From positions 1-33,758 of the forward strand of contig QCFO01000020.1 of the NCBI GenBank assembly GCA_003280225.1: a stretch of DNA of 33,758 bases, in the 5' to 3' direction. A program made the position numbers and the translations under genes. The notes under the pieces are model-generated. The model did not search any database, had not been told where the DNA came from, and was given only the letters and a program-made list of their open reading frames with translations. Below are positions 1-8,204 of the stretch, in pieces; position 1 is the first letter of the stretch, and each line of letters starts with the position of its first letter. The stretch comes from Prochlorococcus sp. AG-363-K07. Its GTDB lineage: Bacteria > Cyanobacteriota > Cyanobacteriia > PCC-6307 > Cyanobiaceae.

Positions 1-542
1 CTCCATAATCCTGCAAAATACTTTTCTAAATTATTTTTGGATAAAAAGTTTTGAATACCTGTTTTGCTGTCATTACTAATAACACCGCAAGTAACTCCAG
101 CAGCTTGTAATTCTTCTAAAATCTTTTTAACTCCTTGGATGGGGGGGCGGTGATCTTGGACATTTGCAGTCTTTTTCTCGGATTCATCTGCCAACTCAAA
201 AACCTTGTTAGCTATTTCCAATGATTCGGGCCAGCTTTGCCCCAAAAGGCAAAGAATAGTGGCTGTTGAAATTAGATTGTGTTCACGTGATGCAATAGCA
301 ATTGTGCCATTGGGATCTATGCTTTGATTTTTGAATCCATAAACTTGGGCCAGTAATTGTTGTGATTGGTTCAGATCTTCATTTGAAACCCCTTGGTATT
401 TCAGTAGCTTGTATATTTGACGAATTCTTTCTTTTGCAATAAAAATAAGATGTCTTTCACTATTTGAAAGAGTTCCATCTTTATCAAATAGAACTCCTTT
501 AAAAGATCCAACTGGCTGTCCATTTATTAATAGTTTTGCCAT
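1..542 (-). CDS. HAD-superfamily hydrolase, C-terminus outside the window
   Basis: The reading frame starts at an ATG whose complement lies at 540-542 and runs off the left edge, so about 180 residues are visible. The HAD motif I, LFDKDGTLSNSE, sits at residues 18-29 with the nucleophile Asp20 and the acid/base Asp22. The helical cap region follows, and a motif II-like segment (GVISNDS) lies near the visible end. This is the phosphoglycolate phosphatase-like layout: a small-molecule phosphatase in the cytoplasm. The substrate cannot be told from sequence. The gene lies 29 bases downstream of rpsA on the same strand and may be read through from it. The motif III lysine and motif IV acidic residues are expected beyond the window. 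Confidence 0.85.
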   Translation of the reverse strand, partial: MAKLLINGQPVGSFKGVLFDKDGTLSNSERHLIFIAKERIRQIYKLLKYQGVSNEDLNQSQQLLAQVYGFKNQSIDPNGTIAIASREHNLISTATILCLLGQSWPESLEIANKVFELADESEKKTANVQDHRPPIQGVKKILEELQAAGVTCGVISNDSKTGIQNFLSKNNLEKYFAGLW

Positions 543-571
543 TAATTATAAATAAGATTTATTCAATTCAA

Positions 572-1678
572 TTAAACTGTCATGCTTGCTATTGGATCTT
601 CTCCTTCTTCTGCTTGTTCAAGCAACATTTGCTTATATCTTGCTGCCATTTCCTCTGCTTTGTCAAACACTTTTTGCGGATCAGTCAGCATGTCTCCCGG
701 CTCTGGTTCTAGAGCTTTAGTGGAAAGAGAAATCCTTCCACGTTCAGCATCTAAGTCAATAATCATGACTTTCATTTGATCGTTCACGTTGAGTACAGAA
801 TGTGGGGTCTCAATATGCTCGTGGCTAATCTCTGATATATGCAGTAGGCCACTAACACCTCCAATGTCAATGAATGCCCCATAAGGTTTGATACCCCTTA
901 CTGTGCCTATAACTACTTCACCAACTTCGAGTCGGTTCATTTTCCTTTCTACTAGGGCTCTTCTATGGCTTAGGACTAGTCGATTTCTCTCTTCATCAAC
1001 TTCTAGAAACTTGAGTGGAAGGAAATCTGCAACTAGTTCCTCTTTTGCCTTTCTTGTACTTATATGTGATCCAGGGATGAAACCCCTCAGCCCTTCTACC
1101 CGGACGAGTGCTCCACCTCTGTTGGTTGCAAAAACCTCTGAATATATTGTTGCATCTTCTTTTTGTAACTGACGCACCCTTTCCCAGGCTCGTTGGTATT
1201 CAATGCGGCGAATTGACAATGAAAGCTGACCATCTTCATTCTCTTCACTCATGATGAAGAATTGACGGATTTCAGAGGGTTGCAGAACATCACTAAGTCC
1301 TTCTACACGATTGATAGATACCTCTTGCATGGGCATGAAGGCTGCTGTTTTCGCGCCGATGTCAATCATTGCTCCTTTGGTTTCAAGGGCAAAAACTGTC
1401 CCGTTGACAATGTCACCAGGTTTGAAGTTGTAGTCGTATTTACTTAGTAACGAGGCAAATTCATCGATTGTGAAACCTGCACCCTCTAAATCTTTCTTTT
1501 TCACCCTGCTTTTGGGATCGTCTGCTGTTGGTATCTCCTCTGGAACAGTTAACTCTTCTTCAGGGTTTTCTGGATTATCACCTTTCAAACTGTCTTCAAG
1601 GTTATTTGGAGCTGAGTTTTGGTCTTTACTTTCTTCTGAATTCGATCCCTGAATAGGTTCTTGGGGATTAGCAGACAT
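572..1678 (-). CDS. rpsA: 30S ribosomal protein S1
   Basis: Ribosomal protein S1 binds mRNA on the small ribosomal subunit and helps initiation. An acidic, low-complexity N-terminus (about residues 10-60 of the longest frame) is followed by three S1 OB-fold repeats at about 97-166, 184-248 and 263-332. The third is the best preserved (GTVRGIKPYGAFIDIGGVSG). Cyanobacterial S1 proteins normally carry three repeats, unlike the six of Escherichia coli. The open frame extends up to an ATG at 1708, giving 378 residues. I prefer the ATG at 1678 (MSANPQEP, 368 residues) because the ten extra residues look like untranslated leader. No clear Shine-Dalgarno sequence decides between them. The gene lies downstream of nrdR on the same strand. 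Confidence 0.93.
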   Translation of the reverse strand: MSANPQEPIQGSNSEESKDQNSAPNNLEDSLKGDNPENPEEELTVPEEIPTADDPKSRVKKKDLEGAGFTIDEFASLLSKYDYNFKPGDIVNGTVFALETKGAMIDIGAKTAAFMPMQEVSINRVEGLSDVLQPSEIRQFFIMSEENEDGQLSLSIRRIEYQRAWERVRQLQKEDATIYSEVFATNRGGALVRVEGLRGFIPGSHISTRKAKEELVADFLPLKFLEVDEERNRLVLSHRRALVERKMNRLEVGEVVIGTVRGIKPYGAFIDIGGVSGLLHISEISHEHIETPHSVLNVNDQMKVMIIDLDAERGRISLSTKALEPEPGDMLTDPQKVFDKAEEMAARYKQMLLEQAEEGEDPIASMTV

Positions 1679-1788
1679 AGCGCTTTTGTGCATTAGCGGT
1701 CTGCCCATAGGCAGTGTGAAAGATTTCCGTATGGCCCGCTTACCAGACGGAATTTATCTGCCACTCTACATATCCATGATTCTGGTTA

Positions 1789-2265
1789 TTACAAAACAGT
1801 TGCTAATTGTCCTTTTTCAGAATTGAAATTTTCGAGAGTTTCTACAAAATCATTAATGCCATGAAAATTCCTGTAAACAGATGCAAAGCGAATGTAGGCG
1901 ACTTCATTGATTTCTTTTAAGTGACTGAGAACTATCTCGCCTATTTCTGAACTGCTGACTTCACGGTTGTTTCTCTGTTGAAGTTGGCTTTCAAGTTCAT
2001 CAACCATCATCTCGACTTTCTTGGATTGAATCGAAGTCTTTTCACATGCTCTTGTAATTCCATTGAATAATTTGCTGCGATCGAAAATTTCTCTGTTCCC
2101 GTTTCTCTTTAATACCGTGATCGGAATGGTTTCTATTCGTTCATAGGTAGTAAACCGGAAGTCACAATTCAGACATTCCCTTCTCCTTCTCACACTTTTT
2201 CCGGCATCTGCGGAACGTGATTCGAGAACCCTGCTATCTGTGTTTTGGCACGAGGGGCATTGCAT
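1789..2265 (-). CDS. nrdR: Transcriptional repressor NrdR
   Basis: NrdR senses ATP/dATP and represses ribonucleotide reductase genes. At 158 residues the length is normal for the family. The N-terminal zinc ribbon is intact (CPSC at residues 3-6 and CLNC at 31-34), followed by [10 protein letters not shown], the usual join to the ATP-cone domain. The ATP cone starts at [16 protein letters not shown] and includes the family's conserved [13 protein letters not shown] segment. The start is the ATG at 2265, directly before MQCPSCQ, the usual NrdR beginning. No ribonucleotide reductase gene is in the window, so it must act elsewhere. It sits 80 bases upstream of rpsA and may be co-transcribed with it. 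Confidence 0.96.
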   Translation of the reverse strand: MQCPSCQNTDSRVLESRSADAGKSVRRRRECLNCDFRFTTYERIETIPITVLKRNGNREIFDRSKLFNGITRACEKTSIQSKKVEMMVDELESQLQQRNNREVSSSEIGEIVLSHLKEINEVAYIRFASVYRNFHGINDFVETLENFNSEKGQLATVL

Positions 2266-2282
2266 ACTGCCCTATCAATCCT

Positions 2283-2303
2283 GGTAAGTAATCTTACTTT
2301 ATA
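2283..2303 (-). promoter_or_regulatory. Possible nrdR promoter with small inverted repeat
   Basis: On the minus strand a TATAAA (plus-strand complement at 2298-2303) lies about 32 bases before the nrdR ATG. It abuts an inverted repeat GTAAG-TAAT-CTTAC (2284-2297) placed roughly where transcription would begin. No -35 box is visible at the usual spacing, and the repeat does not resemble the NrdR box known from other bacteria. Confidence 0.3.
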
Positions 2304-2430
2304 CATTGATTACTGTTCTGAGAAGGGCTTAATTCATTTCTTGGCCCGATTATTGCTTGATGGATTTCTTGATCGGCTAAGAAAAGTAAGACAATCGTTA
2401 TTGACATTCGGTTTTTTTGAGATTTACGCG

Positions 2431-2458
2431 AAAAAAAAAAGCCCCACTTTAGTGAGGC
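2431..2458 (-). terminator. Rho-independent terminator of psbB-psbT
   Basis: Read on the minus strand, a 7-bp stem GCCTCAC/GTGGGGC (one G-U pair) with a TAAA loop is followed at once by ten T residues. It begins 11 bases after the psbT stop codon, so it is well placed to end the psbB-psbT transcript. Confidence 0.85.
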
Positions 2459-2469
2459 TTTTGTAACAA

Positions 2470-2565
2470 TTACTGCTTGAACTTAGGTGGATCGCGGAAT
2501 GCGACGCAGAAGAACAAGGTGATCAGCGCTAAGGCTGTAACGAGAGTGTAGGTGAATGCTTCCAT
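2470..2565 (-). CDS. psbT: Photosystem II protein T
   Basis: This 31-residue protein reads [18 protein letters not shown] and then [12 protein letters not shown]. It has one N-terminal transmembrane helix and a short basic tail with the RDPP motif typical of PsbT. PsbT sits at the photosystem II dimer interface and supports dimer stability and recovery of the acceptor side after photodamage. It lies 51 bases downstream of psbB on the same strand, the usual psbB-psbT arrangement, and is followed directly by a strong terminator. The short length is normal for the family. Confidence 0.95.
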   Translation of the reverse strand: MEAFTYTLVTALALITLFFCVAFRDPPKFKQ

Positions 2566-2616
2566 AGAGATTCAAAGGAGATTTGGTATCAAGAACAAAT
2601 GGAATGTTCTAGATAT

Positions 2617-4176
2617 TTAGGCACGACCTGGTACGCGACGAGTGGATTCGTCTCCAAGTTTCTTGAAGAGGCCGAATTCAACTTGATCACCCATGTCTGG
2701 ATCAATACCCGCGAAGACATCCCCATAAAGGGTCCTTGATGCATGCCACCAGTGACCGAAGATAAAGAGTAATCCGAAACAGGCATGTGCCCAAGCGAAC
2801 CAAGTACGAGGTCCACTCCTAAAGACACCATCTGACTTGTAGCGGTCTCTATCAAACTTGAATGCTTCTCCAAGCTGAGCTTTACGAGCCAGACGCTTCA
2901 CAACTACAGGGTCATTAAAGGTCGTCCCATTAAGTTCTCCACCGTAAACAGTAGCTGTAACACCTGTTTGTTCAATGGAATACTTGGCCTCTGCACGACG
3001 GAAGGGGATGTCAGCACGAACAACACCTGACTTGTCCTCAAGAACTACTGGGAAGTTCTCGAAGAAATTGGGAAGCCTACGTACTTCAAGGTCATTGCCT
3101 TCTTTATCCTTAAAAGCAATGTGCCCTTGCCATCCAGTAGGAACTCCATCACCATTCACCATTGCACCAGGACGGAAAAGACCGCCTTTGGCAGGGCTAT
3201 TGCCGACGTAGTCGTAGAAGGCAAGTTTTTCAGGGATTCCGCTCCATGCAGCCTCTTGGGAAGCTCCATCAGCTACAGCTGTTGCAACTCTGCGGTTGAT
3301 TTCGGTTTTGAAGTAGCTGTTGTCCCATTGGTACCTAGTTGGACCAAAAAGCTCAACAGGGGTACTTGCGGTTCCATACCACATAGTTCCTGCAACCACT
3401 ATTCCTGCAAAGTGAACAGCTGCTAAAGCACTAGCTAGAACGCCTTCAATGTTTCCAAATCTGAGGTTTCTATAGAGCCTCTCGCCAGGTCGGTTGAAAA
3501 TGTGCCAGTGACCACCAATGATGCCAATTAAGCCGGCACCAATATGGTTGGCAACAATACCTCCAGGATTAAATGGGTTGAATCCCGCTGCTCCCCAGAC
3601 AGGCTGTACTTTTTCCACATGACCTGTAAGTCCATATGGATCAGATACCCATAGACCTACAAATTGAGCGCAATGCCCAAGGCCAAACCAGAAGCAAATA
3701 GTGCCTGCAAGAGTTAGGTGAATTCCAAAAATTCTTGGAAGGTCGAGTGCTGGTTCTCCGGTCCTTGAGTCTTCCCAGAGCTCAAGATCCCAGTAGGTCC
3801 AGTGCCAAATGGCGGCCAAAATAAGTAGGCCACTCAAGAAGATATGTGCTACGGCAACGCCTTCAAACGTTGAATACGGAAGTGCTTTGCCCCAGAAGTT
3901 TAAGGAGTCAAAATCGAATGAACCAACTCCGCCAGTTATATCCCAACCATTCCAGCTGCTTGTAACGCCCAATCGGGCTGTCATAGGCATGACATACATG
4001 CCCTGGCGCCACATTGGGTTCAGGACTGGATCAGATGGATCAAAAATAGCTAGCTCATAGAGGAGCATAGAGCCGGCCCAGCCGGCTAACAAAGCTGTGT
4101 GCATGAGGTGCACGGCCAAGAGTCGGCCAGGGTCATTTAAAACGACGGTGTGCACCCGATACCAGGGCAATCCCAT
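2617..4176 (-). CDS. psbB: Photosystem II CP47 core antenna protein
   Basis: CP47 is the inner chlorophyll a antenna of photosystem II; it passes excitation to the reaction centre from the thylakoid membrane. The 519-residue protein starts [20 protein letters not shown], the invariant CP47 beginning, and has the expected six transmembrane helices with many His ligands for chlorophyll (for example AVHLMHTAL and HWWHASR). The large lumenal loop between helices V and VI occupies roughly residues 270-440. The end ([19 protein letters not shown]) is also typical. It is slightly longer than the approximately 508 residues common elsewhere, because of a few loop and tail residues. It heads a psbB-psbT unit that ends at the terminator near 2440. 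Confidence 0.97.
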   Translation of the reverse strand: MGLPWYRVHTVVLNDPGRLLAVHLMHTALLAGWAGSMLLYELAIFDPSDPVLNPMWRQGMYVMPMTARLGVTSSWNGWDITGGVGSFDFDSLNFWGKALPYSTFEGVAVAHIFLSGLLILAAIWHWTYWDLELWEDSRTGEPALDLPRIFGIHLTLAGTICFWFGLGHCAQFVGLWVSDPYGLTGHVEKVQPVWGAAGFNPFNPGGIVANHIGAGLIGIIGGHWHIFNRPGERLYRNLRFGNIEGVLASALAAVHFAGIVVAGTMWYGTASTPVELFGPTRYQWDNSYFKTEINRRVATAVADGASQEAAWSGIPEKLAFYDYVGNSPAKGGLFRPGAMVNGDGVPTGWQGHIAFKDKEGNDLEVRRLPNFFENFPVVLEDKSGVVRADIPFRRAEAKYSIEQTGVTATVYGGELNGTTFNDPVVVKRLARKAQLGEAFKFDRDRYKSDGVFRSGPRTWFAWAHACFGLLFIFGHWWHASRTLYGDVFAGIDPDMGDQVEFGLFKKLGDESTRRVPGRA

Positions 4177-4960
4177 GGGCTCAGATTCGTAACAACTACG
4201 CTGCTTAATGCAGCTAGACCCGATGATCGTAAAGCTTCTGTCTTTCAGTAAGGGTGATCTTGTCGCTAGCTGAAATGTCTAGTGACAAAAGAAAATTCCA
4301 GAAATGAGCTTTATTCTCCATGGGAATGAGTGTTTTTGGAGTGGATGTCCTTCATCTATTTTTGGTCACAAAACTAAATGCCAGCTTCATAAATTCGGCT
4401 TGATCATGGCTTTTGGATTCAGTAAATGGATCCAAATAATTCCCCCACAAGTCACTGAACCCTTTCGAAAAGGGCACCAAATTTGGAATACCCCCCCTCA
4501 AAGGAGGACGCATTTATCGATAAAAGCTCAAGAATTTTTCAATAGTCTTTGGGGTCTTTTAAAGCTTTTTTTTAGTTGGTAGTGCCCTGAGCTCAAATTC
4601 CATGTTTGCGAAAAAGTTGACACTGGTCTAAGCGATTTCTAGGAAGCTAATTATTTCCAAAGCTTCGGTAAGCCCTTAAATCGGATTTTATTGGGAATCA
4701 GGAATCACCTGCAATTGGTTTTTGGAGTCTCATCTCGAACAGTTACAAACTCCCATATCAAAAAAATTGGATTCTTCTGTTCTTAGCTAATTAGGTCAAA
4801 TCCTGAGACCCCCTCTACTGGTGTCGTTTTACAGGGTGCCCAAGCTAGAAAGATAGGGTTTGATATGACATTTGCTTTACGAAGCCTATAAAGAGACCTG
4901 ACATTAATGATGTTTATAGGGCCTGTCAGTGATAACTTCTCTGGGTAACCATTTGTCTCA
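4177..4960. other. 784-base region without a convincing gene (psbB-psbM)
   Basis: This divergent region must contain the promoters of psbB and psbM, but its length is unusual for so compact a genome. I found no convincing coding sequence on either strand. The longest plus-strand frame (4304-4582) has no ribosome binding site and no recognisable domain. A small hairpin with complement GCTGC-ATTAA-GCAGC (4200-4214) lies in the psbB leader. A second hairpin, CCCTTT-CGA-AAAGGG, is at 4460-4474. A TTGACA at 4617-4622 has no good partner -10 box. The area could hold an unmarked small RNA or a decayed gene. Confidence 0.6.
4865..4892 (+). promoter_or_regulatory. Candidate psbM promoter
   Basis: An ATGACA (4865-4870) is followed after 16 bases by TATAAA (4887-4892), close to a sigma-70-type promoter. 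It would give a leader of about 60 bases before psbM. The match is by eye only. Confidence 0.45.
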
Positions 4961-5113
4961 ATGGAAACCACCAATTTTGGCGCTGCCGCCACCCTTCTAT
5001 TTGTAGCTGTTCCAGTGCTATTTCTTGTTGGGACATTTCTTGTCACCAGTGACGGAGAGAAGTCCAGCTTCTTCTCATCCAAGGGAAAAGGCAAAATCGG
5101 ACCTACTCTTTAG
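4961..5113 (+). CDS. psbM: Photosystem II protein M
   Basis: This 50-residue protein starts METTNFGAAATLLFVAVPVL and has one transmembrane helix (about residues 8-28), then a polar tail with DGEKSSFFSSKGKGKIGP. The N-terminus and the DGEKSSFFS tail fit the extended form of PsbM seen in marine picocyanobacteria; PsbM elsewhere is about 35 residues. PsbM lies at the photosystem II dimer interface. The gene stands alone with its own promoter candidate and a strong terminator about 75 bases after the stop. The tail is absent from most other cyanobacteria, so this call depends on recognising the picocyanobacterial version. Confidence 0.85.
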   Translation: METTNFGAAATLLFVAVPVLFLVGTFLVTSDGEKSSFFSSKGKGKIGPTL

Positions 5114-5186
5114 AAGTAAGGTCTAGTTAAGGCTGCTTTAAAATTTTTTAAAGCTCAGTATTAACTAATAAAATTTTGTCTTCAAA

Positions 5187-5220
5187 AACAAAACCTCAAA
5201 ACTTTTTGAGGTTTTGTTTT
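5187..5220 (+). terminator. Terminator after psbM
   Basis: A perfect 14-bp stem built on ACAAAACCTCAAA with an ACTT loop is followed by a T run. It ends psbM and isolates it from the thioesterase gene that begins 46 bases later. Confidence 0.85.
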
Positions 5221-5265
5221 TTATGTCCAAAATTATTAACCTTGAGTAGATACATGGTTTGAAGA

Positions 5266-5724
5266 TTGATCCGTTCAAGGCAAATTCATATTGATGTAGC
5301 AGGGAAATCCCCATGGAAGCTACAAAAACTAGTTTTACCTCAAGATACTGATCATGCAGGTGTTATGTGGCATGGTTCATATTTGAATTGGCTAGAAGAA
5401 GCTAGGGTTGAAGCTTTAAATCAAGTTGGCTTGCCATACGGACAACTCTCCAAGAAAGGATACGAAATGCCTGTAGTTTCATTGGAAGTCAATTACATTC
5501 TCCCTTTGCTTCATGGTGATTTGGTCGGTTTGGAAAGCTGGTCATTGCCACAGCAAGGAGTTCGCTGGCCTTGGGTTACAAACTTTCTAAAGGGTGGAGA
5601 TATAGCTGCTACGGCCAGAGTTGATTTGGTTTTGGTAAAAAGGAATAGTTCAAGACACCAGTTAGTCAGAAGGATCCCAAAGGAAATATCGCTGTTTTTG
5701 CAAAAACTTCAGTTGAATCAATAA
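5266..5724 (+). CDS. Hotdog-fold acyl-CoA thioesterase (4HBT/YbgC-like)
   Basis: This 152-residue protein shows the 4-hydroxybenzoyl-CoA thioesterase signature QDTDHAGVMWHGSYLNWLEE at residues 26-45. Asp29 aligns with the catalytic Asp of YbgC and His36 with its second active-site residue. In cyanobacteria a protein of this family hydrolyses 1,4-dihydroxy-2-naphthoyl-CoA in phylloquinone synthesis, which would suit a photosystem I organism, but other acyl-CoA substrates are possible. The start is TTG at 5266: an in-frame TGA at 5260-5262 rules out anything upstream, and the first in-frame ATG lies inside the active-site motif. It is followed 50 bases later by prmC on the same strand. Confidence 0.8.
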   Translation: MIRSRQIHIDVAGKSPWKLQKLVLPQDTDHAGVMWHGSYLNWLEEARVEALNQVGLPYGQLSKKGYEMPVVSLEVNYILPLLHGDLVGLESWSLPQQGVRWPWVTNFLKGGDIAATARVDLVLVKRNSSRHQLVRRIPKEISLFLQKLQLNQ

Positions 5725-5774
5725 TGAAATTAGTTTTTTAACAAAAGTTGCTTTTTCGTTATGGCTATTGATTT

Positions 5775-6647
5775 ATGACATTCAACAAGGTTACGGGTGA
5801 AGAGATTTTGATTTGGCGAAAACAACAGTTATTAAAAGGAGGTAGATCTGTAGATCTTGATTGGCTTTTAGATATATCTGGTGGCCTTAGCTGGACTAAA
5901 CTTCAAGAATTAAGGATTGATCCATCTCGCTTATTTATACTTGATAAGTCATTGGATTGTTTGACAAGTATTTGGTTTCGCCATCTTAGGGATCAAGCTC
6001 CTCTGCAATATCTTGTTGGACGCTGTCCTTGGCGTGACTTTGAGTTAGAAGTAAATCATCATGTCCTTATTCCACGCCAAGAAACAGAGGTTTTAATTGA
6101 CCTCGCAATAGCTCAGTTTCAAGATCAGCCTTTAAAGACCTGGGCTGATTTGGGAACTGGATCAGGTGCCTTGGCAATAGCATTGGCTCGAGCTTTCCCT
6201 ATGTCAGAAGGTCGAGCGGTTGATTTCAGTCAAGATGCATTAATTCTTGCCAAGAGAAACTTAAATTATTTAGTTCCCCAATCAAAAGTCTCTTTGCATT
6301 TAGGCTCTTGGTGGAAACCACTAAGAGGTTGGTGGGGTCAGTTTGATTTGGTTCTTGCTAATCCTCCCTATATCCCATCTTCTGTTTTAGAAACACTTGA
6401 CCCAATAGTCAGAGAACATGAGCCTCATTTAGCACTCAATGGGGGTACTGATGGATTGAATGCTTGTCGTGAGATCGTTCATGGAGCAGTTAAAGGTTTA
6501 GCCAGTGGGGGGTGGTTGATTCTTGAGCATCACCATGATCAAAGTGAATCGGTCTTGGATTTAATGACTCAATCCGGTCTTGAAGAACCTCATTTTGAGA
6601 AGGATTTAAACGGTGTGAGGAGATTTGCTTTATGTCGAAATCCATGA
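5775..6647 (+). CDS. prmC: Peptide chain release factor N5-glutamine methyltransferase
   Basis: PrmC methylates the GGQ glutamine of release factors RF1 and RF2 using S-adenosylmethionine. The 290-residue protein has an N-terminal helical domain (about 1-80) with QYLVGRCPWRDFEL and LIPRQETEVL, both characteristic of PrmC. The Rossmann methyltransferase domain carries the cofactor loop DLGTGSGALA at 125-134 and the catalytic NPPY at 196-199. The start is the ATG at 5775. The 3' end overlaps the next gene, tsaC, by 16 bases, which suggests translational coupling between two translation-quality genes. Confidence 0.95.
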   Translation: MTFNKVTGEEILIWRKQQLLKGGRSVDLDWLLDISGGLSWTKLQELRIDPSRLFILDKSLDCLTSIWFRHLRDQAPLQYLVGRCPWRDFELEVNHHVLIPRQETEVLIDLAIAQFQDQPLKTWADLGTGSGALAIALARAFPMSEGRAVDFSQDALILAKRNLNYLVPQSKVSLHLGSWWKPLRGWWGQFDLVLANPPYIPSSVLETLDPIVREHEPHLALNGGTDGLNACREIVHGAVKGLASGGWLILEHHHDQSESVLDLMTQSGLEEPHFEKDLNGVRRFALCRNP

Positions 6648-7270
6648 AAATGTCTGCACCATCAAATATGGAATTCCTTGAACCAGAAAAGGTTTTGGAT
6701 GCAACTGGCTTGGCGGTAAAGCTAGAAAGTGGGTCGCCTGTCCTTCTCCCAACTGATACTTTGCCGGCTCTAGCCGCTTGCCCTGTCTTTGCAAATCAGT
6801 TATGGCAGTTAAAGCAAAGACCATTTGAAAAGCCTTTAATTTTGATGGGCCAGCAACCGAACCAATTGTTTGAGTGCGTTTTACCAAATGCGCTGGACGA
6901 TGCGATCTTTTTAGCAAGACGCTATTGGCCTGGCCCATTAACTATGATTCTCCCAGCTTCAGGCACGATTGTTGACGCTCTTCATCCCGGAGGGAAGAAT
7001 ATTGGATTAAGAGTCCCTAAATGTGACTTGACTCTCGATCTTCTAGCGAAAACTGGCCCTTTGGCCACTACTAGTGCAAATCTGGCGGGACATACCTCTT
7101 CTCTTAACGAATTTGAGGCCGCTAATTATTTTCCTGGATTATCATTACTAGGGCCTCTGCCTTGGGCGGATTGTTCAGGTTTGGCAAGTACAGTTATTTT
7201 GTGGGAACGCAAGGGATGTTGGAAAGTTGTCAGAAAAGGCGCTGTGACTCTTGAAAGGACCTTGGAATAA
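6632..7270 (+). CDS. tsaC: Threonylcarbamoyl-AMP synthase (Sua5/YrdC family)
   Basis: TsaC/YrdC makes threonylcarbamoyl-adenylate from threonine, bicarbonate and ATP, the first step of t6A formation at position 37 of tRNAs that read ANN codons. The 212-residue length matches the short YrdC form rather than the longer Sua5. Visible family features are VLLPTDTLPALAA, LKQRPFEKPLILM, YWPGPLTMILP, IGLRVPKC and TTSANLAG. The start at 6632 overlaps prmC. Several in-frame Met codons follow (residues 1, 5, 7, 13), so the exact start could be a few codons downstream. Its stop overlaps the start of the next small gene by one base (TAATG). Confidence 0.92.
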   Translation: MSKSMKMSAPSNMEFLEPEKVLDATGLAVKLESGSPVLLPTDTLPALAACPVFANQLWQLKQRPFEKPLILMGQQPNQLFECVLPNALDDAIFLARRYWPGPLTMILPASGTIVDALHPGGKNIGLRVPKCDLTLDLLAKTGPLATTSANLAGHTSSLNEFEAANYFPGLSLLGPLPWADCSGLASTVILWERKGCWKVVRKGAVTLERTLE

Positions 7271-7431
7271 TGTTTTGGCTTTTTGGCATTGTTGCACTCT
7301 TGCAATCTTTGTTTTATTGGTTTTTGAAGCCTGCAATAATTTCTTTTTCTCCAATTTTTGAGTTTAGAGGTATCAGTATTTTGATAGTGGTATTAGCTGC
7401 CTGGTGTATTTCAGTCCAGTTTGAAAAATAA
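7270..7431 (+). CDS. Small membrane protein, 53 residues, unknown function
   Basis: The ATG shares one base with the tsaC stop codon (TAATG), a classic sign of translational coupling. The product has two hydrophobic stretches (about residues 1-22 and 34-50) separated by a short polar segment ending in EFRG, so it probably spans the membrane twice. The tail is short and polar (QFEK). No catalytic motif is visible and I do not recognise a named family. The compact start, hydrophobic pattern and gene order argue that it is a real gene rather than chance, despite its size. Confidence 0.65.
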   Translation: MFWLFGIVALLQSLFYWFLKPAIISFSPIFEFRGISILIVVLAAWCISVQFEK

Positions 7432-7526
7432 GTACTTTCCTTAATTGAATCCAATAGTGCAAATCCCATTAATTAAGTTTAGTTTTATTGGATTATTTGC
7501 ATCAAAATGACGAATTTTGTAATTTA

Positions 7527-7598
7527 AGCCGGCTAACGGATTTGAACCGATGACCTTCGCTTTACAAAAGCGCTGCTCTACCACTGAGCTAAGCCGGC
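7527..7598 (-). tRNA. trnT: tRNA-Thr (anticodon UGU)
   Basis: Read on the minus strand, the 72-base sequence folds as a standard cloverleaf. The acceptor GCCGGCU pairs with AGCCGGC. The D arm is TTAGCTCAGTGGTAGAGC, the anticodon loop TTTGTAA contains TGT, and the T loop is GGTTCGAATCC. The discriminator base is U and the CCA end is not encoded. Confidence 0.96.
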
Positions 7599-7866
7599 AT
7601 ATTCTAGATTATAACGAATGTCCTTTGCTTTTGAGTGCTTTTGAGTGGTTTGGTTATAGATCCGATCTATTTGTGCATATTACCTCTAGCTGAATCAATC
7701 TTAGAACTGCTTCAAACTTTATCTTTGAAATTAATAAATTAAACTAGACCCATTGAAAATACAACTTATTTTATTTTGACCTGTCTTGTTCTTATTTATG
7801 TTGTTTCGTCTTTCTTTCTGTCAGAACTTGTATACCTGCTTATCTAATAATTTTTTGAGGTATTAA

Positions 7867-8199
7867 TTATGTATTTTCAGTTGACTGTTCTTCCGAGTTT
7901 TCTGCATTAAAAGACAGCTCTTTAGTTTTAATTGCTCCAGAGGGGTGTCTTTTGATGGGTAAGTTAGCTACGAGGGCTGTCATCCTGTCTTCAGTTTCTA
8001 GACTTACCGCTCCTTCCTTGAGATCGATTTCAACATATTTTGCAACCACTTCAAGAATTTCCCGTCTCATTTGATCTAAAAGGTCTGGACTGAGGTCAGT
8101 TCGATCATGCGCAAGAACAAGTTGAAGTCGCTCTCGTGCAGTATTTGCGCTTGCTTCTTGACGCCGAAGCAACTTATTAAGGATGTCACGTAGTGTCAT
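7867..8199 (-). CDS. minE: Cell division topological specificity factor MinE
   Basis: MinE stimulates the MinD ATPase and drives or shapes the Min pattern that keeps the FtsZ ring at mid-cell. The N-terminal membrane-targeting and MinD-binding part includes a segment close to the family pattern [13 protein letters not shown] at residues 21-33. The C-terminal dimerisation domain includes [17 protein letters not shown]. At 110 residues it is slightly longer than the E. coli protein, with a polar tail rich in Glu, Ser and Asn. It starts five bases after the minD stop, so the two are very likely in one transcript. Confidence 0.94.
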   Translation of the reverse strand: MTLRDILNKLLRRQEASANTARERLQLVLAHDRTDLSPDLLDQMRREILEVVAKYVEIDLKEGAVSLETEDRMTALVANLPIKRHPSGAIKTKELSFNAENSEEQSTENT

Positions 8200-8204
8200 G
8201 GCTG

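Noticed and set aside
2245-2466. 73-residue plus-strand frame across the nrdR start and the psbT terminator
   Set aside because: It runs through a terminator hairpin and lacks a ribosome binding site or domain.
2589-2873. Minus-strand frame inside psbB
   Set aside because: It lies in another frame of the well-supported psbB gene.
4304-4582. 92-residue open frame in the psbB-psbM gap
   Set aside because: No ribosome binding site, no recognisable domain and an unlikely composition; it probably stays open by chance.
4783-5094. Open frame antisense to psbM
   Set aside because: It overlaps the clear psbM gene on the other strand and has no motif of its own.
7627-7646. Two tandem copies of GCTTTTGAGT between tRNA-Thr and minE
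   Set aside because: Only two short copies; too little to call a repeat element or CRISPR.
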